This document shows positions 11,599-24,528 of a stretch of 64,000 nucleotides of DNA, piece by piece. Every line of letters begins with the position of its first letter. Positions within the stretch are counted from its first letter, which is position 1. Source of the DNA: Paramecium pentaurelia (taxonomy: Eukaryota; Ciliophora; Oligohymenophorea; Peniculida; Parameciidae); contig CAJJDO010000124.1 of assembly GCA_905183005.1 (NCBI GenBank), positions 264,120-328,119 on the forward strand. Direction: 5' to 3'. The position numbers and the translations under genes are program-made. A model generated the notes under the pieces. That model had not been told where the DNA came from. It searched no databases and was given only the letters and a program-made list of their open reading frames with translations.

Positions 11599-12225
11599 AT
11601 GAGTTTTGCATTGTGAGTGACTTTATATTATAATGAGAATTCAAAATATTCTTAATCACTTTAATAATCAGACCATTTGAAAAATATTGTTTCAAGAATA
11701 ATTGATCAAATTACTCTGCAATTCTCATAAAATGGTACAAGAATAAATATGGAGTTTATTAACAACTATGTTTTATTCATTTTAAACACTTAAGAGAGTA
11801 AAAAAAAATAAATAGAGATTTTAAATAAATTCAAATTAGATTAGGATTAGTGACTTTAAATGTCCTTATATATTGTATTATCAATAATAAATGATAAAGT
11901 TAGAGTTTTAAATTAAAAAGATGTATATTAGGATGTAAATATTTAGGAGGATTAAAAAGATTAAGTATTGATTAATTTTAGTAATTCAGAGATAGAAGAA
12001 TACCTTACAAAATTAAACAAAATACTCTTTTTATAAAAGGACTAATCCTTAGAAATAATTTTGACAACTAATTCTCAATAATTTTATTAATATTTATGGA
12101 AACAATGTGTTTAATATTGTAATAATTTTTCATATATTTAAAAAATATATCTAATCTCTGAGATTTATATGAAATATAATGTTAACAATAATATTATTAA
12201 ATAAATATATCATTTTAAAAAATGA
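11599..12225 (+). pseudogene. open frame broken by two in-frame TGA codons
   Basis: From ATG 11599 one frame runs to TGA 12223-12225 with protein-like content, but it holds TGA at 11614-11616 and 11851-11853. Between and after these the frame is open for 78 and 123 codons (for example HLKNIVSRIIDQITLQFSQ and FNQQYLWKQ-type sequence near 12090). I could not find a usual tiny intron that removes either stop in frame. It may be a decaying gene, a gene with unusual splicing, or two short genes; the second part could start at ATG 11860. No family is recognised. Its last TGA lies 18 bp before the next gene's ATG. Confidence 0.4.
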
Positions 12226-12243
12226 ATCCGATTTTGAAATCAA

Positions 12244-13410
12244 ATGGCAGATCCTTTTTTAAAAAGGCTAACTTCTATTATTTCAGAATATCAAATCTCT
12301 CATATGAAGAAACATTTAGACTATTATTCATACTTTTAGCATGTAATTCTATTCGATAAATACTAGCTATTCTTTCCTTTTTTGTTTTTGATGCCTTACA
12401 TTTTAGATAGTACTTAATAATGACTGATGTTCCTGTTATATCATATTCAAGTTTCAGCATTATGTTATTTGGATTAATCATTGTTCATGTAAGAAGAATA
12501 TTAAATTTTTAGTACTCTAAGTGGTCTGTAAATTACTTATGCCATGATTTTGTTTATAGGACTATTTCCACATAATATTAAGGAGAATTTAGAGATGTAA
12601 GAGTTAAAAAAATTTTAAAATGGTTATTTGATGGAGTATACTATTCAACAACATCTGTATATATTGTATTTGAATATTTTTAGATACTTTGTTGGTATTT
12701 CTTCCATGAAGAACCTTGGTATCCAAATGGACTAGGAGGTACCAATTACACAGGTATTTGGTAAGATTTCCCTAATATGATCAATGTAACTCTCCATATA
12801 ATTATTTTAGAATAAATGGGTGATTCCCTTTTATATGATTTAAACAGCAAATCATTTATATGCATTGATACACTTAGCAATAAAGAGAAAGGAAGTAGAA
12901 ACCAAGTATTGGGAATATATGTTGCATCACACCCTTGCAACCTGTTTGCTCATCTTCTCAGCCCTTTATAATCAATGTTAGAATATAATATTTATCATTT
13001 AGTTCGATTTGGAATTGTTGTATTGGGAATTCATGATATTGCTGATATCATTTTATCTCTCTCAAGAGCTTAGCATGACTTAAAATCAATCAAATCTCTT
13101 ATGTATATCCAATACGTGTTACTATTGTTTACATGGATTTATACCAGGGTGATTATATTCCCTTAAATTATTTTGGAAGCAATATTAAACTACTAAGATT
13201 AGTAAATAAATTTTCATATTATTTTCTAGTCCTGAAGCAGCTTGGGGAAATAAATATCTCATTATATAGATGTGTATTTTACTTGGTATGCACATATATT
13301 GGACCTACTTTATGATGCAGATTGGAATTAATGTGTTTAAAAAGGGCAAAAAATATGAAGAAATAAATACATATGACAATAAAGAAATTCTGAAATAAGG
13401 AAGAAATTGA
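12244..13410 (+). CDS. TLC-domain protein, Lag1/ceramide synthase type
   Basis: About 350 residues, multi-pass membrane. Introns: 12384-12406 (23 nt), 12786-12810 (25), 12977-13002 (26), 13202-13229 (28), and a possible in-frame 24-nt one at 12489-12512. The Lag1 motif is clear: YWEYMLHHTLATCLLIFSAL, then FGIVVLGIHDIADIILSLSR, with the paired His and the HD...D residues needed for N-acylation of sphingoid bases in the ER. Later TWIYTRVIIFP and GMHIYWTYFMMQIG are the last membrane spans. The N-terminus is the weak part: I chose MADPFLKRL with the 23-nt intron because codons look normal; an alternative start at 12222 in the other frame reads without that intron. Confidence 0.85.
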
Positions 13411-13582
13411 TAACCATTGAAAATCAAACTATATAAAAAATTAATTGTTTAATTATATATATAATTATAAAATAATAAAAATATTAAAGTAATTAAAAAT
13501 TCTTTAATAACATCCCAAATTATTTCTATTAATGCAATATTTATATAGAGGTTGAGAATTTAAATTGAAAAGAGTTATTAAA

Positions 13583-16298
13583 TCAATATGTACTAAATTG
13601 AGTTTCTTCTGCAATTATTGTATCTTGATTAAATTTAACTTTTTTCTTTATATTATTATTATCATATTCTGTACAAGAATTGCTTTTGGGAGTTTAATCA
13701 AAAAATGTTTAAAATTTTCTAGATATATCAATATAAATTTATACTCTTAATATATGGTTTGTAAATCATCTACCATTTATTGATTCATATTAAAACAATT
13801 TTCTATATGCAACCAATAGCGAAACTTTTTTTCAAATGTTTGCATACCTAATTTACAAATTTAACTAACGAAATCCTCCCCTACTATTTGTTATGAAAAA
13901 TATTATTCAAAAAATATAGTACCATATATGCTAATATAAATTAAAAATTTATACTTATGTTAATTTTTATAAGACCAAGTTGATAAATCAGGTTAAATCT
14001 CTTTTTTTTATTAAAAATATTCCAAATATATTTCTCTGGTCTTACATTAATAAGGAAAAGTCTTATGTTTATTATCAAATGATAACAACAAAGACGGATA
14101 GCATAAAACACCTCTCCTTTCTTATGCCATTGAAGATTATGGATTTTAGAGTGTTTACTTATTCCAATTGATTAATTAACCCCAAATAAATTATGGTGTA
14201 TATTATTTAGACAATGCCAATTTAGATTTATTTTTTGGTTAAGGAATATATTCAAATTCATTCTCTTCAAAAGGTTTTCCATCAAATCCTTAATATTAAG
14301 TTGATGAAAAGTATGTATGGGTAAATGACATAAAATATAATATAGTAGCAAATGCTTTATTATTAAATGAACAAGAATCTATATTTAAAATGATCTCACT
14401 CAATAATAGTAATAACATTCTTGTCAATTCTAGTGCATAGATATTATTTTAATCAATAATCTATTTCATCTATTTTATAATTTCTAATCCTATTATGCAT
14501 TAGTGTAATTATGAATGTCTCTTTAAGAATATCACTATTTCATTTATTATTGAAGACTCCAATTGAATCTTCTGAGTATTGAATTCATAATTCTTCCAGA
14601 ATTAATTGAAAATGTTTGTTACTAGAAAAATAGGCGGTTACATCGTCTTTAAATGTAATAATGCAAACTTGACTTTATCAACACACGATTATATATTTAT
14701 ATAATTCTATTGATTATTGAGTTTCTACCAATTTGCTAACCAATCAGGAATATCATTCTAGGTGTTTTGGCTGTTCATTAGGGTTGATTATAATAAAATC
14801 ACATTTCTTTATATATAATTTGGGTAAATGCTATTTTGATGGGTATTTTCTATTTCCAACTGTTATCCTCTCTTACAATGTATTGATCCACATAAACATT
14901 AATCTATAGATGTTTGTGGAAAAGGTAAAGTCAATTCTTCTAAGTAATTTATTTTCTTAGATGTGATAACTGCCAATAAATTCTGCTAATTAAAAATCAC
15001 TGTGACTAATTTGCAGTTTGGATCACATGAATATGAAATGTGCTAAGCCATATTCCCATATCTAGTTGGGTCAATAAACTTAAAATATTTTTTAAACATT
15101 ACCAATAGATCATCGTTCACAAAAAATTCTGCATAAGGACTTTAAGAGCATGTCTTTCTATTTCCGTCTTACATTCTCTTGTGAAATATAGTTTATTTTT
15201 CAAACCATCTTTAAGGTGTATAAACTTCCCCAAAGTAAAAACATATAAATTCATTTCCTGCAAAACCTTCATTCTGACAACAAACAATTCCCTTTCCCTT
15301 CAAAGTGAAAGGATTCAACTGATCAATCGTTTTCAATTGCAAATCGTACAGATTAGACAAGGCCTGAGATAATACATAATTTAGAATTTCTTACATGTTA
15401 CAAATTTCCCTTGGTTAAGTTAATTGTGGATAGAAGCTGAGGCAAAATAACTTCATAATCTGGTAACAGCTAAAATAGAGCTCTTGCTACTTCTTGATTG
15501 ATCCCATATGTATCAATCAAAATAACATCGACATTCTATTTTTTGACCTAGTATGATAAATCTTGTTAAATTGTGTTCACATATTAGTATGGATGATAGT
15601 TCCAGAAATCTATAGATAGTATATTATCTTGCCCTCTAGATTTATATAATAAGATTGTACTATATTATTGATGTAAGCAGTTAATGAATCTCTTCTACTC
15701 TATCCTATTAGTTCAGAATTAATTCTTGTACTTTGGTTATTGTTTATATATACCTTCTATATAATGGCTCATCCTCTTTAATTACTTTTTCTCTGTAGAA
15801 CATAAGCTTTTTAATGTCTACAGACAGTGTGTACTTATTTAATTAAACTTGTTTTAGTATTATGCATCGAAACTGGAAATGATTAAATTGACTTAATTCA
15901 ATACGATATAATCGTCTAAAAATATTCAAAATAGAAAGTTTTTGCTTACGTGTCTAAGTCTCTAGTTGATGCTCTAATTCCACAATTAAATCTTCATAAT
16001 TCCATAAGGGTTTAAGTACCATTTTTTAACATATAATTTTTATTGTTTAAACAACCTACTGATATTATAGAATGTCTGTACATCATCTTCAATCTCTTGA
16101 TTTTCATAAGTAAGGCAATCTACGATGTACTCTTGCATAAAAAGCATATATTCTTATCGTTCCTAAAATAACTCAATAAAATACTTGGTTTTACCGAGTT
16201 TTCAATGATTATAATTGAGCTAAAGGATGCTCTGAAGCATCAATACCTTATAAATCCATTTCTTTGTTCTCTTATAATGTTTACTGAGAATAAATCAT
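13583..16298 (-). CDS. SET-domain protein, ATXR3/SDG2-like (H3K4 methyltransferase family)
   Basis: About 860 residues; introns 16163-16184, 16056-16081, 15636-15660, 15364-15394 and 13719-13744, plus a possible in-frame 24-nt intron at 13931-13954. A helical N-terminal half leads to a SET domain: GKGIVCCQNEGFAGNEFICF, YFGEVYTPQRWFEKQ, GNMAQHISYSCDPNCKLVTV, a short EELTLPF and a post-SET CLCGSIHCKRG. The family transfers methyl groups from SAM to histone lysines. The region after SET matches the plant ATXR3 tail (PDWLANWQKL ... FIWGQLINWNKQT ... RRGVLCYPSLLLS ... STWSYK), which sets the subfamily. Residues normally Asn-His and the catalytic Tyr are changed. Start at 16298 or 16259. Confidence 0.85.
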
Positions 16299-17058
16299 TT
16301 CAAAATTAATAAATGTGTAATTAAAATAAAGCATAAATTTTAGAATCCTATTAATTAATTAAATTGGAGAAGTTCCGTGCCTAATTAATTACGCAATCTT
16401 TCCAAATTCAAGACTTCTAATAAAATGAAACAACTGTCATTTTTCGTCACTTTATCGATTATGAGAATAAAAAAGAGTATTAAAAATTTTTAATCAGAAT
16501 TAAATTAAAAATGCATTTTCTAGAAATTAATTAAAATTAATATAAATAATATTAAAGTTGTGGTAATTTAAAAAAAATATAATTTTCAATATAAACTATA
16601 GATTTCAATTCATGGAGCATTTTGAATTTATTTAATGATAATTTTTTTATAATCTTATTTTTATCCATTCATTTTTGAATTGATTAAAATGTAATTCATA
16701 ATATTTTTTAAATACTTCTATAAATTCAATCCATAATAAATGCATAAATACAATATAATTTCCAATTCATCCAATATTTATTACTATTAATTTATATTTA
16801 AATGATTTTTTTATGATTTTATGAATAATTTAATCCTAATAACTCACAATCATATCAAATACTTATTCATTAAATTTTATTAGTCATTCTTAATATAATA
16901 TTATATATGATTCATTTTTTAATTTATCTACAAACTATATATAAAATAACTTTACTTTCATTTTTAATATTATAATTGATTTATATTATGGTATGTTTAG
17001 TCCTTATTTATTAAATAAGGAATAGTAAATGTTTGATGTTTAATAATAAAAACAACTC
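16299..17058. other. AT-rich divergent spacer
   Basis: 760 bp between divergent genes, extremely AT-rich, no supported coding frame or RNA gene. It should contain both promoters. A short in-frame extension of the next gene begins at 17029. Confidence 0.5.
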
Positions 17059-17652
17059 ATGTCAAAACGGCCTCCAGTCCCTAAGTTTGAAGAAAGAAGT
17101 CAAACTCCACCAAAACAACATTCTATATTTGATTAAATTACCCATTTGATAGTCAAATATAATCTTAATGCACAAATTGAAAAATAATGTGTAGCAATAA
17201 TGAGAATAATTCAATTACCTAATACTAATTTTCATGCTTAAGTTATAGTTTGCTGTGCAATGCAATAATTGAATCTGGAATAATAAATGTTCTCTCAAAA
17301 AATATAATAATTTGCTTAACACATCAATTATCGACTAAACAACATGTTAACCTAATTGTGTGAAAAGCTTCATATGGACAAAAAATAAAAAATGCTATGT
17401 CAATTAATGCACAAAATCATATATAAATATGTAAACAAACTTTCTAAACCTATGCAACATGCATTAGCAATCAAAATTGCATGTGACATAATCTATTATA
17501 ACGAAGGAGGAATCAATTTAAACTAATTGGCTCAAACTTCTCAAGTAAAAATTGATCAATTACAATCTTGTCTCAACAGAATTAAGCCATTTGCACATAC
17601 TATAATTTAGAATTATATCAACTACTGTAAACAATAGAAAGAATCATAATGA
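17059..17652 (+). CDS. unknown all-helical protein, possibly cyclin/TFIIB-like fold
   Basis: Intronless, 197 residues from MSKRPPVPKFEERSQTPPK; an upstream in-frame ATG at 17029 would add 10 residues. After a proline-rich start the protein is all helix: FDQITHLIVKYNLNAQIE, AQVIVCCAMQQLNLEQQMFS, and ALAIKIACDIIYYNEGGINL followed by LNQLAQTSQVKIDQLQ. The last part resembles the second cyclin repeat of TFIIB/BRF-type factors (small residues, then a GVNL-like turn, then a recognition helix). This is a fold guess only; no zinc ribbon is present, so it is not a normal TFIIB. ORC6-like is another possibility. Confidence 0.7.
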
Positions 17653-18458
17653 ATTTTTACTTATATATTATCTCTTATTATACTACATTTTTATATGTTT
17701 TAAATTCAAGCTTATAATATATTTAAGATAATCTGAGTGAAGAATAATAACTAAATTTGTATATTGATAAAATATGGATTTCTATTAATTTTAGAAAAAA
17801 TCTTTATAAAAATTCATTTGAAGCTGATTGAACATGATTATCTTAATGCAATTACTAATTATATACAAAATACATAATAATAATCATTTGATAGATACTA
17901 AACAATAGCTTTAAAATTATAATCAATCATAACATTAATAAAATTTATTTTAGAACATCTTTATATTATTTATTTAGAACAAATATCAACATAATTTATT
18001 TAAAAATTTTTGGCGCAATTTACTACTTCTGATTCTATATTATATACTATTTTGTTGTTGTTACAATTTAATATCATTATAAGTATAATATGGTGAAAAT
18101 AAATTGTAAAATAAGATCATAAATTTTGATACGAAATATCAATAATATTTTTTCTATATTAATTTAAGAATTTTATTATTATTAGATTCTTAAATTGATA
18201 ATCATATATTACTAAAAACAAGAAGGTGCTATATTTAGACACAAAATATTTTACATCAATACTGTAAACTTTTTTTTTACCTGAAATATTAGGATAGATT
18301 ATGTAAGTGATATTAGAAATAATGTTGAGATTTATGTTCATATATTTAAAAATAAAGATTTCAGCAAAAAGAAATACCTAATTATTTTTAAAGAATTTTA
18401 TTTATAATTTATGAAATTAAACCTATTTATTAGTGATCAATAATATAAATATAATAAT
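17653..18458. other. AT-rich spacer
   Basis: 806 bp with no frame that I can support on either strand and no structured RNA signal. It lies between two rightward genes. Confidence 0.5.
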
Positions 18459-19647
18459 ATGAACAATAACAAGTCAATGAAAATTAAAAAATCAACTGAA
18501 AAAGGGTTTGATCTTGAAACCTGTTTCTTAAAAAGTGAGACAGATCAATAAAATGGATACATTAAGGATGCTGATTATTATTTTGATTCTTATTCTCATT
18601 TTAGTATTCATGAAGAAATGCTTAAAGATAGGATTAGAACAAAAGCTTATTAAAATGCTATTCTTAAGAACAAAGTAAATATATTTTCTAACAAGTCTAG
18701 CAACTATTCTAAAATAAAATAGTTTTGGATGTAGGAGCTGGAACAGGAATTCTTTCAATTTTTGCAGCTTAAGCTGGTGCTAAACATGTTTATGCAGTTG
18801 AGAATGCTAATATAGCAATTCATGCAAAAAAGATTATAAGTGATAATGGACTTAGTGAACAAATTACTATTGTAAAAGGAAAGATAGAAGAGATTGAATT
18901 ACCTGTTGAAAAAGTGGATATTATCATTTCTGAATGGATGGGGTATATATTAAATAAACTAAAATTTAGTTACTTTCTTCTTTATGAATCTATGTTAGAC
19001 TGTGTTCTTTATGCAAGAGATAAATATTTAGCACCTGATGGTCATATGTTTCCAGATAAAGCCATTATGTATTTGTCAACAATTGAAGATGATGAATACA
19101 GAAAGTCAAAAATAGATTTTTGGTAATAATCATGTATTAATTATTTAATAGGGATAGTGTATATGGTGTAAATATGAGTTGTATTAAATAATGGGCATTA
19201 AGAGAACCATTAGTTGATTGTTGTAATCCTGAATAAATTAATTCAAATTCATGTCCTATTTTTGAAATTGATATAAAAACTGTTAAAGTTGATGATTTAG
19301 ATTTTACTCATCAATATATGTTGAAAATTTAAAAAGATGATTATGTTCATGCTTTAGTTGGATGGTAAATAATTTGTAAATATATTAAAAGGTTTGATGT
19401 TTAATTTTCAAGTTGTCATGTACCTGTAAGATTAACTACTTCTCCTTATGCAGAAAGTACTCATTGGAAATAAACTGTATTTTATATTGAAGAGCCAATG
19501 GCTGTTAAAAATAATGATATTATCTCAGGTAGTATTGCTGTGAAAAAGAATGCTTAAAATCCAAGACATTTAGATATTAAGATTTCTTATCATTTAGAAA
19601 ATGTATATGGAAAAAATGAGCAAATTATGTTGTATAGACTTAGTTGA
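18459..19647 (+). CDS. type I protein arginine methyltransferase (PRMT1-like)
   Basis: About 360 residues; introns 18675-18700 (26 nt), 18943-18969 (27), 19123-19151 (29) and a probable 27-nt AAG-ended one at 19365-19391. It moves methyl groups from SAM to arginines in nuclear and RNA-binding proteins. Signatures are complete: DADYYFDSYSHFSIHEEMLK, motif I VLDVGAGTGILSIFAAQAGA, the double-E loop SEWMGY-FLLYESML (formed by splicing the second intron) and the THW loop ESTHWKQTVFYIEEP. The 27-nt second and fourth introns are multiples of three with no TGA, so retention would add nine residues; family alignment supports removal. Length fits PRMT1 (about 350). Confidence 0.95.
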
Positions 19648-20072
19648 TTATTATCGTATTTTTATACATTATTGTTAATTTCATAAATTTATATTAATTA
19701 TTAATAAGGAAAATACTGAAAGTCAGAAATGAATTTACAAAATAATAATAATTTATATATATAAAATATATAAACTAAATTTATTATATAAATTGGAATA
19801 TCTCATTCTAATTAATATAATTTTATCATAAGAAATAAATAAATTTGATAACTTAATTAAGGGTTATAATATATAAAATTTAGAATTATATTAATCATCT
19901 TGATTATGATTATATAAAAGAATAAAGAGGTTAGTAAATTTATATAAATTACATCATAATTTAAAAATAATGATATTTATTTAAATTTATTTAACAAATA
20001 ATTATTAGTATTTATCGATTTAAAGATAATAAATTAATAATTTATAATCTTTCATTATTTTGATATCAAATT
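19648..20072. other. AT-rich spacer
   Basis: 425 bp, nothing supported. It should hold the PRMT 3' UTR and the promoter of the next gene. Confidence 0.5.
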
Positions 20073-22157
20073 ATGATGACTCTACAATAAAGTAATTATT
20101 TATTCTTAGTAATTAGCTATGAAGAAATTTGATTTTTTTGGATAATTCATAACTCTTAATATGAATAAATAAAATTGTTATACTACTTCATTGGGAGGAG
20201 TATCATCAATTATGATAATTATATTTCTTGGAATATTTTTTTATAGTAACATAGTTGATTTTGTTACTAAGTAAAAAGCTAATGCAAAATTGTAAACTCT
20301 ATTCAATATTGATCCTGATATGGTTATTTTGAATAATACTAATTTTATGACAGCATTTTCTATCGATTAAGTGAATTTTACAAGTCGACCCTTATTTAAT
20401 ATTACTTTAGAATAGAAGTAGTATTGATTAATATTTTAGGTATTATCATAGATAAGTAAATGGAACAATGACAAAAACAAGTAGTTTTTTAGATCTTTAA
20501 CCTTGCACAGTAGATCAATTTACTACTAAAGTTAAGAATGGTAATTCAAAAGCAATTGAACAATAATTTTAGTCTTTGGGAATGAATAATTGGCTTTGTC
20601 CAAAGTAAATATTATAGTAATTTCTTAGAGATGATTTTAATTTCAAATTATAAGGTGCTTATGGAAGTGAGAATTTCTATTTTGTTAAAATAACAGTTAA
20701 AGAGTGTGTAAATAATACAAAGACTTAGATTGATAAATGGAATCCAATCTGTGCAAGTTAAGAATAATTTGAAATAGCTTTTGCTAAAGATGGCTTTTTC
20801 AAACTCTAAGTTTATTAAATAAATACAGTTGTTAATCCAGGATCTCCATCTAATTATCTTGATATTTATTTAGATAGCGATTTATATTTTAACTTTGTAC
20901 CTAATACTTTTAATAATATGGCAAATATTTATTACAGATAATATGATATTAATAATGACAATAGCATTATACCATTTAAAGAAATAGAATAACAAAAGAT
21001 CATTTTAAGAACATCAGAAGACTTTCGAGATTTATCAATAACATCTACATTAAATAATTAAAATTATGCAGAAATCTATCTACGAAGAAGTTAAATGAAT
21101 GCATAAATTGATAGAAGTTATTAATAAATAGGTGAATTATTATCATATCTTGGTGGATTTATGTAAATAACCAAACTTATTTTTGGATTATTCATTGCTT
21201 TTTATAATAGAACTTCATGTATAAAATATATATAAATCTTAGTATTGATTGAATTATCAAATAAATTATATGATTTTAAAGAAGGATAAGATAGATTATC
21301 AAGTAATCCATCATTTAGTTCAAGAACACCAAGATTCATTTAAGATGCATTTAAATTGAAAGGATTGTTGGATACTAAGAATTCAGAGGGTGATGGTATG
21401 ATTTCTTATAAATTGATAGTAAAGAAAAGATCAAATACAATGATTAGATAGAATGTACTAAAGAAATTAATTAAAAAGTCAGAACCAATTAGATTTAGTG
21501 TTAAATTATTTTTAAATTAAATTACATGTGGAATATGTTTTAATGAAAGAAACTCAAAATTTTTAAAAAAAGCAATGTAAATTTATAATTTTAATAAAAA
21601 TAGTGATAAAATGAATGAAGATTTGGATTTACATAGTATTCTATTTAAGATAAATGAGATTAATAAATTAAAGGAAGTTTTATTTAATTAGTCTTAAATA
21701 ATTCTATTCAATTTTACACCAAAACCTATAATTGCATTGAATGATGATTAGATGATACCAACAAGAATGAATTTTGAAGATGATGAATAACCAATATAAC
21801 CTAATCAAATCAAATAATAACTTAGTTATTATGATAAAAATTTACATAACATAGTTTATTAAGTATATATATAATATTATTAATTATTAGGCTTATACAG
21901 ATATGTTAGAAGAGATTGAAGATGAAGATGTTCCAAAATGTTAATTGGAAGTGGATTTAAAACTAATTCATTTATTGGGACATGACATTACTAAAATCTT
22001 TAGTGAATAATTATAATTAGATTAACCATAAAATTATATGGATTATAAAATAGAAAGTGGGAAAAATAGTTTAAGAACATTACATAAAATAGTTACTAAA
22101 TAAGCAATTGATAAAGTAGTAGAAACAGAAAGAAATGATGGTAAACTTATTTAATGA
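20073..22157 (+). CDS. ciliate membrane protein with two membrane segments
   Basis: About 669 residues; introns 20092-20116 (25 nt), 20418-20439 (22) and 21863-21890 (28). The start may instead be ATG 20119 (MKKFDFFGQF), right after the first intron. An N-terminal membrane span (GGVSSIMIIIFLGIFFYSNI) is followed by a roughly 330-residue ecto/lumenal domain and a second hydrophobic region (LLSYLGGFMQITKLIFGLFI), then a 290-residue Lys-rich cytosolic tail. This architecture recurs in large, uncharacterised ciliate families; I do not recognise a named family or catalytic motif. CGICFNERN in the tail is the only Cys pair. Confidence 0.8.
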
Positions 22158-22238
22158 TTTTATATTATGGTTAAATTTATAATATCATTTGATATTTAAT
22201 AATTTTAATAAGAATAAAATACAATATAAAAAATAATC

Positions 22239-23240
22239 ATGTCAGAAAAACAAATACCTTTAAAACATTTTGGATAGCATAAAGTTAAATCATAAGGTTA
22301 AAAGACAAGGTTTTTAAATGATAAAGATGATCCTTCACATTCACCTTAAATGAAAAATGCATAAAGATTTTTGTAATCTTAGATTTTATTAAATAAGTCG
22401 AAAATCAAAAAACTACTTAAGAGATGATTATGCTTCCATAACCATCAATTTAATATGTTCAATCTGTATATATAATATTTTATAAATTCATTTAGTATGT
22501 ACCTAAACCTACTCCCATTCCAGAAGCCATTAAATAAATAGACAAGAAGATAAAAGCATACAAAAAATTAATGGAAAGAGAAAGATAAGAGAAATTATTA
22601 AGAGCACAATAAGAATAAGATAGAATAATTGAAAATGAAGATGAATAGAAAAGAGCCTTAGATTTTATGACTAATCCATAGATTTAAGTTATTGAAGTTT
22701 AAGATGAAGAAAAATAATAGGAGGAAATTGAGACTATAATATAAGATCCAAAATAATAAGAATCAATAATTAATAGAGATGATAATAAATTATCATATTC
22801 AGAGGCAGTAAAAAAGAGAGAGAAGATTTATGAACATACTTTATAAAGAATGTATGATAAAAGATAGAATCCACTATTATTTGCAGTAATTTATATATGT
22901 ATTAAATAAAGAAATTAAAAAAGAAAACTCCTATTATAAATATTACTACTAAGAATAAAATTACAAAAGGTAATGGTAAGATGGATCCTGAAGAACATCG
23001 ATTAAGAGTGTATAACAGGGAAAATGTACCTGTCATGCCAGAATTAATTATTCCATCATTTACTATTAAAAAAGACTAAATGGCTAAAAATATCTTAGCG
23101 TATTTGGTATTTAAGTTCACTAATTTAAATTATTATAGAAAGAATATACTCCTCTATTTAGAGGGTATAAAAATTATGAATATCCAAAATGTGTTTAAAA
23201 TATACTTCTGGAAGAAATAGAATCACTTCCAAATCAATGA
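22239..23240 (+). CDS. unknown Gln/Glu-rich protein; reading frame slips at an A run
   Basis: Start MSEKQIPLKHFGQHKVK; end ...LEEIESLPNQ at TGA 23238-23240. Introns at about 22465-22494 (30 nt), 22887-22912 (26) and 23112-23143 (32). The N-terminal 55 codons and the rest (TTQEMIMLPQPSIQYVQ ... YVPKPTPIPEAIKQIDKK ... SYSEAVKKREKIYEHTLQRM) are in frames that differ by one base, and no GT-AG intron between them restores phase. The junction falls at the six-A run 22407-22412, where one more A would join the frames, so a base-call error is the simplest reading. The product is charged and largely helical, with no family I recognise. Confidence 0.6.
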
Positions 23241-23304
23241 ATTTTTTATTTTTCTTTTAATAATAATTTTGTTATTTTTATAAAATTATTTTTTTTTCTT
23301 TGAA

Positions 23305-24459
23305 ATGTAAAACACCACTAAACCTAAATCATGGGAATTAAGAAAAAAAGATGCTTCAAAATATAAGTTTTATGATAAACAAGATGAAATATTAATAAAA
23401 AAGCCAGGTGAAGTAGATGGTGAAGCCTTTGTATTAAGAAATTGTGTCCGTTGTAAGATCTTCATAATGGACTTCTCTGCATAAATTCTAATTGATGATT
23501 GTTTTGATTGTCAAATGTTTTTTGCTGCTGTTGAATCTAGTATGTTTATAAGAGGATGTAAAAGATGTAAAGTAATTACTGCTTGCGGATAATTTCGATC
23601 TAAGAAATGTGAAGATATTCAAACTTTACTCTTTACTCAAAGTTAACCAATTATAGAATTATCAGTTAGAATGGGATTTGGTTGTTTTCGTGGTTATTAT
23701 CCTTAATTAAGATAACATTTATAAAAAGCAAAACTCAATATCTGGAATAATACATGGAGTGATTTACATGACTTTGATCCTGAAAAATAAGCTGAAATCA
23801 CACATTTTTATATGGTTTTGGAAGATACTCGTTATGAAGATATGCTTAAGCCTTTAAATGAAGTACTTTCATTACCTAATTTTACATGGGCAGATGAATG
23901 TAAAACTGAAAACTAAGTTATTCCTTTTACAAGTGAATAAAGAAAGAAACCATTTCATGAAGAAGTACTCTTGATTTTTTATCCTGAAGAATCTTCACGT
24001 CTGGATGTAGATGTCTTGAGTTCTAGTTTCCAACCATTACTTAAAGAAATACCATAAGAGATCTTTGCTGAAGAAGACAATTAAGTTAATGATTAAATGG
24101 AAATAGAAGCACCTGAATAATTGTATTGTTATTTAGTAAAATCTAAATACTAATCTTTATTTGCTGATAATTGGCTTCTATTTAAAACAGCAGTGGAAAC
24201 TCATTTACCAGCAGATAAAGCAGCTAAACTTTTAGATTAAGTTGTAGTTAATGGAAGATTGTAATCAATATTTTCATTGCATATTCGTACTGACAATCAA
24301 GACATTAAATTATTATCTTATTTATATTCACTTTTGGATATGAAATTAAAATGTAATCTAAATAAAGTATGTGTAATTGTTCAAAATTCAAAGGCCATTG
24401 AAGAATTAACAATATTATTATTTGCAAACTAAAAAGATGAAAGAGCAGGATAACAATGA
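23305..24459 (+). CDS. RP2: RP2 homologue (TBCC-domain GAP for ARL3)
   Basis: Intronless, 384 residues. RP2 stimulates GTP hydrolysis by ARL3 and helps release lipidated cargo at the ciliary base. The TBCC beta-helix is well kept: KSWELRKKDASKYKFYDKQD, NCVRCKIFIMDFSAQI, ACGQFRSKKCEDIQTLLF (with the arginine finger in QFR), QPIIELSVRMGFGCFRGYYP and NIWNNTWSDLHDF. A C-terminal NDP-kinase-like half follows, as in animals. Human RP2 begins Met-Gly-Cys for acylation; this one begins MQNTTK, so it lacks that membrane signal. A local cilium gene set (kinesin-13, C2CD3-like, IFT56) lies downstream. Confidence 0.95.
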
Positions 24460-24528
24460 ATAAACTAAATAATTGTAATTGATAGTATAATTAATAATGA
24501 TTACTTAAAGTTTAATATTTAATAAAAA

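Noticed and set aside
11614..11853. Selenocysteine reading of the two TGA codons
   Set aside because: No SECIS-like structure or selenoprotein family was recognised; two Sec sites with no motif are unlikely.
13929..14574. Long plus-strand open frame of about 200 codons looking like a protease fragment
   Set aside because: It is antisense to the SET gene, whose minus-strand frame matches ATXR3 and has consistent introns; a one-stop code makes long antisense frames common.
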